In this document: positions 19,861-23,331 of the stretch, piece by piece
Position numbering within the stretch: the first letter of the stretch is position 1
Layout: every line of letters begins with the position of its first letter
From: a virus
Virus record (IMG/VR): IMGVR_UViG_3300032397_000085
Coordinates: 1-23,331 of that record
DNA: 23,331 nucleotides
Strand: one strand, 5' to 3'
The notes under the pieces: generated by a model
Databases searched by the model: none
Told to the model about the DNA's origin: nothing
What the model saw: the letters and a program-made list of their open reading frames with translations, nothing else
Translations under genes and position numbers: made by a program

Positions 19861-20438
19861 TTTTGGGAATTATTTTTCAACTGCCATTCGACTTCTTTTA
19901 TAAAGTCCTGAATGGCCGTGCGGTCGCCGTCGTTCACAGTTTTGCCCATGCCTTCAATGGCATCAAGCGCGGCGAGGAGTTTTTCTGCGCGGTGGCGAAG
20001 TGTGCGGCCGGAGGAGTCTAATTTTTGGGGAAGATTTTCGATATAGGTCTCTGAAATTTTCTTAATGCCATTGCGGAGGCCGCCGTCATATTTTAGCCAG
20101 AGGATGGCGGCGCGGGCGCGGTCGGCTTGGCCGGCGGAGATGATTTTAAGGATGCTCCAGAAGGGCGCGCCGCGGCGGACTTCACCGTCGGGCATGAGGA
20201 CTCTTTCAAAGGTTGATGCTTCGAGTCCGCGTTGCCATGAGCCGGGCATGTCGTTTTCAATCAGGCCGCCGGGGTAGCTGAAGGTGAAGGCGTTTTGGAG
20301 GTTTTCTTTTAACTCCTTCACGCTGGTTGTTGGCGGCGGCGATGGTTTCATTTCCCCGTCAACGGCTTGAAGCGTGATGATTATTATGAGAGCAAGGGCG
20401 ATGATGATTTTGAAGAATTTATTGCCGGGCGTTTTCAT
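19857..20438 (-). CDS. Membrane-anchored or exported protein of unknown function
   Basis: The product has 193 residues. KFFKIIIALALIIIITLQAV (residues 7-26) is an N-terminal anchor or signal segment with no evident cleavage motif, followed by a linker (KPSPPPTTS). The soluble part contains NAFTFSYPGGLIENDMPGSW, EVRRGAPFWSILKIISAGQA and a helical end (LLAALDAIEGMGKT). I do not recognise a family. A good ribosome binding site (AAGGAG, 10 bases from ATG) and ATGA overlap with both neighbours show it is a real gene in one unit with the RHH regulator and the immunity-like protein. A periplasmic role in exclusion is possible but not shown. Confidence 0.6.
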   Translation of the reverse strand: MKTPGNKFFKIIIALALIIIITLQAVDGEMKPSPPPTTSVKELKENLQNAFTFSYPGGLIENDMPGSWQRGLEASTFERVLMPDGEVRRGAPFWSILKIISAGQADRARAAILWLKYDGGLRNGIKKISETYIENLPQKLDSSGRTLRHRAEKLLAALDAIEGMGKTVNDGDRTAIQDFIKEVEWQLKNNSQK

Positions 20439-20782
20439 GTTTTCTTTCTCCTTTTTCTTTTTTCAAAGACGGGCGGGGTGTCCTGCGCGTGGCCAGCGGC
20501 GATTTCGCTTACTGGGGATTTTGCCATTTTGAATTCCGGTGGCACTGCGATGCGCTTCGCGCCGTAGGGCGTTTGATCTTCGGCTGCGGCTAAATTCCTT
20601 GGAGAAAATTCAGTAGTATTCATAAAAATAATTTTCCCGGTTGTTTCAATTTCAGTCAACTTTTCCTGAATCGCTTGCCGAATTAAATGCGATGCCTTAA
20701 GGCCATAATTATTAGCAATGGCTTCCAAACGCTTTCTGACGGCGGGATCGAACCGCACTGTTATGCCGTTATTTAAACTCAT
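20435..20782 (-). CDS. Ribbon-helix-helix regulator (leftward)
   Basis: I choose the ATG at 20780-20782, giving 115 residues; a TTG three codons upstream is possible but lies in the promoter. Residues 1-47 (MSLNNGITVRFDPAVRKRLE, then AIANNYGLKASHLIRQAIQE) match a CopG/MetJ-type ribbon-helix-helix: a short N-terminal strand with 'ITVRFD', a helix, and 'LKASHLIRQAI'. The C-terminal part is a long basic tail ending EKRKRRKKT. RHH proteins bind repeated sites as dimers. Its promoter is the mirror image of that of the rightward RHH gene, so the two probably share operators. Likely a repressor of its own unit, of the rightward unit, or both. Confidence 0.75.
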   Translation of the reverse strand: MSLNNGITVRFDPAVRKRLEAIANNYGLKASHLIRQAIQEKLTEIETTGKIIFMNTTEFSPRNLAAAEDQTPYGAKRIAVPPEFKMAKSPVSEIAAGHAQDTPPVFEKRKRRKKT

Positions 20783-20789
20783 AAATCTC

Positions 20790-20817
20790 AATGTAGCGCA
20801 AAGAATTACATTGTCAA
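20790..20817 (-). promoter_or_regulatory. Leftward promoter
   Basis: On the minus strand TTGACA (20817-20812) is followed by a 16-base spacer and TACATT (20795-20790), then 7 bases to the ATG of the leftward RHH gene. The -35 is a perfect consensus. The short distance to the ATG would give a leaderless or nearly leaderless transcript. Confidence 0.6.
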
Positions 20818-20837
20818 AAAAAATAATTAAAAATCGC

Positions 20838-20865
20838 TTGACAGTATGCTACATTGCGCTACATT
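20838..20865 (+). promoter_or_regulatory. Rightward promoter
   Basis: TTGACA (20838-20843), a 16-base spacer and TACATT (20860-20865) lead to the ATG of the rightward RHH gene after 7 bases (GGAGCCT). The spacing is identical to the leftward promoter. TATGCT (20845-20850) is a second possible -10 with no good -35. GGAG would be a ribosome binding site only if transcription starts upstream of it. Confidence 0.6.
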
Positions 20866-20872
20866 GGAGCCT

Positions 20873-21073
20873 ATGAAAGTATTATTAGAAAAACCGCGCA
20901 ACGTGAGATTAGACAGTCAAACACTGCTCCGCCTTAAGCAAATAAGCCATTCTCATGGCGTTTCTGTATCCGATTTGGTTAGGAATACTATAATGGAAAA
21001 ATTGCCCGTTTGGGAAACCGAAGGCGTCAAACTCGCCCGCATTTTTGGTAAATTAACCCCTTCCGAAAATTAA
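20873..21073 (+). CDS. Ribbon-helix-helix regulator (rightward)
   Basis: The start is ATG 20873-20875, with GGAG 3 bases upstream; an upstream frame from 20846 lies inside the promoter and is rejected. The 66 residues begin MKVLLEKPRNVRLDSQTLLR and continue with LKQISHSHGVSVSDLVRNTI, a ribbon-helix-helix pattern ('N-V-R-L', helix, 'VSVSDLVRNTI'). It is a distant partner of the leftward RHH protein. In Mu the same place in the early operon holds ner, which shuts off repressor transcription. A matching antagonist role to the leftward RHH protein is inferred. Confidence 0.72.
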   Translation: MKVLLEKPRNVRLDSQTLLRLKQISHSHGVSVSDLVRNTIMEKLPVWETEGVKLARIFGKLTPSEN

Positions 21074-21079
21074 CACCCG

Positions 21080-21466
21080 ATGCCGACAGCAACCGCAACA
21101 ATAGAACCAGCGGCGCGCCCGGCAAAAGCGGCGGGGAGACAGATGACGTTTGAATGGCTGCTGGGGGAGCAGCAGATGTTCTCCATCCTCGACATTGCGC
21201 GGCTGACGAACATGTCGTGCCAGTTCTGGGAGGACGCCTACGACGCGGGGACGATTAGCGGGCACCGGTTCAACGGGCGCGGCGCGGGGAAGCGCTGGAC
21301 GAAGCGGATACCGCGCGAATACGTCGTGGCCGCGCTGATTGAGAGCGCTGACTACGATATGGAGATGCGGCGGGGGCTGATTTTCTCAATCATAGACAAC
21401 ATCCGCTCGAAGCAGGAGCTTCTTGAACTGGCCGCCCACGCCCGCGAACGGGCGGGAAAGCTATAA
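21080..21466 (+). CDS. Helix-turn-helix DNA-binding protein (excisionase/MerR-like)
   Basis: The product has 128 residues. After a disordered Ala-rich lead, FSILDIARLTNMSCQFWEDA (residues 34-53) reads as a winged helix-turn-helix entry, followed by GHRFNGRGAGKRWTKRIPRE as wing and linker, typical of excisionase-like domains (' ..l.diarl...s.....e....g.i.....  R.iPre.V'). The end is a helix (QELLELAAHARERAGKL). It could be a regulator or accessory factor for the transposase. It follows the RHH stop by 6 bases and has no ribosome binding site. Confidence 0.63.
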   Translation: MPTATATIEPAARPAKAAGRQMTFEWLLGEQQMFSILDIARLTNMSCQFWEDAYDAGTISGHRFNGRGAGKRWTKRIPREYVVAALIESADYDMEMRRGLIFSIIDNIRSKQELLELAAHARERAGKL

Positions 21467-21502
21467 AAATATTTGAAACGAAACCCGAAAATCCGCTTAA
21501 CC

Positions 21503-22333
21503 ATGAAACCAAAACTACCTGACCCCAAAAATCCTGAACCCAGTTCAGCACTCATCAATCAGAAATCAGAAATTCTTTCCCCCGGCTGCCCCAGCAAGCG
21601 CCTTGCAGAAGCCTTGAAGGAGGCGGGAAAGAAGGTTTCCGACGCGCAGTTGGCCGAGGTTTATTCTTTTGTAGAAGAGTCCAGAAAAAAATTCTGCGCG
21701 CAGGCCATTTTGGCCGGTGTCCTGTTTCTGATGAAGAAGGAAAGCCTTCATCATGGAGAATTTAAGCCATTTATATTAAGCCTCAAAAGCGCAACGCGTT
21801 GCGCTTTTGATGAACGTGCCTTTCGCACAGTTCAAATCTACATGTTCCTTGCGCGCCGCTTCCTTGCGAATCTGGAGCAGGGATTATGGCTGGACGGGAG
21901 GGCTGCGGAGCCGCCAGTCCCTTCAATTTTACAGACTCTTACCCCGCAAGATATAATTAACAAAGAGGCTTTAACACCCATTCAAAAACAAGGTCTTAAT
22001 AATGCGTTAAAAGCATTTATCGCCGGGCGTTCTCTGCGCCGGATGGTGACCGATTTTGCCGAGGCAAAAAAAGACGCCGACGAGGAAGATCAGCCTCTGA
22101 AGAAAGAGCCGCCGCAGAAAACGCCGCTCCAGCAAATCCAAGAGCGCCAGACTGAGCTTTGGGAATCGTGGGATTTTCAAATCAAATCCATTGACGCTTT
22201 GTTTGAGGCTAAAGGCGTGGAATACCTTTCCCCGAAGCGGCACTGGAAGCCGCTCTCCGACGCGCTCTATCAGCGATATCTGAAGGCGAAGGAATATGCC
22301 GGGATGGAAGAGCCGCCAAAAGATAAAAACTAA
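21503..22333 (+). CDS. DUF3102-like early protein
   Basis: I choose ATG 21503-21505 (276 residues); a TTG at 21473 would add 10 residues. The N-terminus (MKPKLPDPKNPEPSSALINQ) is translated from low-complexity linker DNA. The core contains SFVEESRKKFCAQAILAGVL, LMKKESLHHGEFKPFILS and ERAFRTVQIYMFLARRFLA. The series 'AG-x-L-x-x-x-K ... HGEF..f ... R..Q.YM.LA' fits DUF3102-type phage early proteins, often near transposases or replication genes. The middle holds a perfect 28-bp palindrome at 21783-21810 (residues 94-103). The C-terminus is highly charged. The function of the family is not established. Confidence 0.6.
   Translation: MKPKLPDPKNPEPSSALINQKSEILSPGCPSKRLAEALKEAGKKVSDAQLAEVYSFVEESRKKFCAQAILAGVLFLMKKESLHHGEFKPFILSLKSATRCAFDERAFRTVQIYMFLARRFLANLEQGLWLDGRAAEPPVPSILQTLTPQDIINKEALTPIQKQGLNNALKAFIAGRSLRRMVTDFAEAKKDADEEDQPLKKEPPQKTPLQQIQERQTELWESWDFQIKSIDALFEAKGVEYLSPKRHWKPLSDALYQRYLKAKEYAGMEEPPKDKN
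21783..21810. repeat. 28-bp perfect palindrome inside the DUF3102-like gene
   Basis: TCAAAAGCGCAACG is followed directly by its reverse complement CGTTGCGCTTTTGA. The centre is at 21796/21797. Flanking bases do not pair. It encodes residues 94-103 (LKSATRCAFD). The inner TTGCGC also occurs in the operator words at 20783-20872 (TTGCGCTACATTG). Confidence 0.8.
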
Positions 22334-22351
22334 CCATTTTAAAATTAGCCA

Positions 22352-23331
22352 ATGCAAGCAAACTCAATAATGATGCTGCCGCCGGGACTTATGCCTGCGG
22401 AGGAAATGGGCGACTTCAACCGGCTGCCGGAAATCATCCGGGCAAGGATCAACCAGCTGATTCTATTGTTCGGCATTATTGAGAGTGAAAAATCATTGCT
22501 GGCCGGATGCAAGAAAGCCTCTTTGGCCGCCCAAGGAAGGCGCGGCCACACTCCCGGCAGTCTTTACATGAACTACAAGAAGTTCAAATCCGGCGGCTGG
22601 CGGGCGCTGGTGCCATCGTGGGGCGGCAAGGAGAAAAATCTCGGCCTGCCGAAGGAGGACTTCGAGAAATTCCGCGCGTTTCTGATCCAGTATTTTTCGC
22701 AGTGCAAGCGCCCGGACGACGGCTTCAAGGCCGTCTATCGGAATTTCATCAGCGAGTGGATCGCTGGTTGTTTAGACGTGCCGGCGTATGGCACGTATGA
22801 TAAATGGTTAAGCGGCGCGGGCAGGTCGCCGACAGGCAGCCGGATCGTCCGGCCCGGCGACCTCCCGCGCGGCTGGAGTTATGATAATCTTCGCCGATTG
22901 TTGCCCAAGCGCCAGTCCGACCGCAAGATGCTCACGCTCGGCTACGCCGCGGCGCACGGCGATATGCCCGACCAGCTTTTGCGCGACCGCTCCAAGCTGA
23001 AATTCATGGAGTTTGTGGTATTCGACGATCTGCGCAGCGACATCCAAATTATTTTCGACGGCGATAACGGCCGCAAGCAAATCGGCTACGCCAACAATAT
23101 TCTCGCGCTCGATCTTGCCAGCGCCTGTGACATCGCGCATGGGACGGTGCCTCGCATCCTGCGCGATGACGGCTCGCACGTCGGCATCTCCCGCGAGATG
23201 ATGCGCTTCCTGCTCGTCAAGATGTTCGAGCAGTGGGGCCTGCCGGAGCACAAGGTCACGCTGCTTGTCGAGAACGCCGCCGCCGCCATCAGCGCGGCGG
23301 ACGAGCGCGGAATGCTCGAAGCCTTCGGCGG
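22352..23331 (+). CDS. Mu A-like DDE transposase (C-terminus beyond right edge)
   Basis: The frame opens at ATG 22352-22354 and stays open to the right edge, giving 326 residues. The N-terminal part is a DNA-binding region with basic segments; residues about 170-215 carry a helix-turn-helix (GWSYDNLRRLLPKQSDRKML) followed by LRDRSKLKFMEFVVFDDLRS. The catalytic core then starts: Asp225/Asp226 in VVFDDLRSD as first acidic residue, and ILALDLASACD as the next strand. FEQWGLPEHKVTLLVEN is the strand where the second Asp is normal; the residue there is Glu307, not Asp. The third Glu is beyond the edge. The protein would join phage ends to target DNA for replication and integration. There is no clear ribosome binding site. 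The call is based on motif order and Mu-like context. Confidence 0.8.
   Translation, partial: MQANSIMMLPPGLMPAEEMGDFNRLPEIIRARINQLILLFGIIESEKSLLAGCKKASLAAQGRRGHTPGSLYMNYKKFKSGGWRALVPSWGGKEKNLGLPKEDFEKFRAFLIQYFSQCKRPDDGFKAVYRNFISEWIAGCLDVPAYGTYDKWLSGAGRSPTGSRIVRPGDLPRGWSYDNLRRLLPKRQSDRKMLTLGYAAAHGDMPDQLLRDRSKLKFMEFVVFDDLRSDIQIIFDGDNGRKQIGYANNILALDLASACDIAHGTVPRILRDDGSHVGISREMMRFLLVKMFEQWGLPEHKVTLLVENAAAAISAADERGMLEAFG

Larger units (their letters stand above)
20783..20872. promoter_or_regulatory. Divergent promoter/operator switch region
   Basis: This gap between two divergent RHH genes holds four copies of TACATTG: 20789-20795 (minus), 20807-20813, 20850-20856 and 20860-20866 (plus). The last two form a 10-base tandem, GCTACATTGCGCTACATTGG, which puts them one helical turn apart, as ribbon-helix-helix dimers prefer. 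The outermost copies lie over the putative -10 hexamers of both promoters. Binding there would block both promoters. The protein that binds is not known. Confidence 0.66.

Noticed and set aside
20783-20791. TTG start for the leftward RHH gene
   Set aside because: It lies next to the putative -10 hexamer; the ATG at 20782 fits the RHH pattern and the mirrored spacing.
20846-20872. Upstream start for the rightward RHH gene
   Set aside because: It would translate the promoter and operator; the ATG at 20873 has GGAG just before it and starts the RHH fold properly.
1-23331. CRISPR arrays, tRNA genes, insertion sequences, diversity-generating retroelement
   Set aside because: No regularly spaced repeats, tRNA-like cloverleaf, IS ends or reverse-transcriptase motifs were seen.
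1-23331. Phage attachment ends or target duplication
   Set aside because: Both ends of the window lie inside phage genes (tape measure and transposase), so no end can be identified.

Overview
The window carries the late (structural and lysis) block and the start of the early block of a Mu-like transposable phage or prophage with a long, apparently non-contractile tail. The host is uncertain. The sequence is GC-rich in codons but has AT-rich, low-complexity gene junctions. Many starts lack a Shine-Dalgarno (SD) sequence and sit behind A-rich leaders. Two lipoproteins with clear lipoboxes point to a Gram-negative-type envelope. An uncultured environmental bacterium (PVC, Omnitrophota or a similar lineage) is my guess, not something the sequence proves.

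Layout. A central control region (20783-20872) separates two divergent transcription units. Everything to its left is on the minus strand and is read from right to left. First come a ribbon-helix-helix (RHH) regulator, a membrane-anchored unknown protein and a superinfection-immunity-like membrane protein. Next is a lysis-type segment: a papain-like cysteine peptidase candidate, a 52-residue Rz1-like lipoprotein and a holin-like/lipoprotein fusion. A DUF2730-like membrane coiled-coil protein and a winged-helix protein lead into Mu-type packaging and head genes: small terminase, large terminase, DUF935 portal, and protease with internal scaffold. Head genes continue with a duplicated decoration domain, two tandem paralogous major capsid proteins, three beta-rich accessory virion proteins, a gp36-like connector, a gpF-like minor head protein and a gpG-like completion protein. 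The tail genes follow: a tail terminator fused to a jelly-roll-like domain, a small protein, the tail tube, a small tail protein, a G/GT chaperone pair made by -1 frameshifting, and the tape measure, which runs off the left edge. Most neighbours overlap by ATGA or lie within a few bases, so this is one or a few polycistronic units.

To the right of the switch, on the plus strand, are a second RHH protein, an excisionase/MerR-like helix-turn-helix protein, a DUF3102-like protein and a Mu A-like DDE transposase, which runs off the right edge.

The most notable observations are a mirrored pair of promoters (TTGACA, 16 bp, TACATT, 7 bp, ATG) shared by two divergent RHH genes; duplicate capsid genes; an A9 frameshift site giving a 200-residue chaperone fusion; a short lipoprotein gene hidden between the lysis genes; several domain fusions; and a 28-bp perfect palindrome inside an early gene. 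No tRNA, rRNA, CRISPR array or insertion sequence was seen, and neither phage end (att site) is inside the window.
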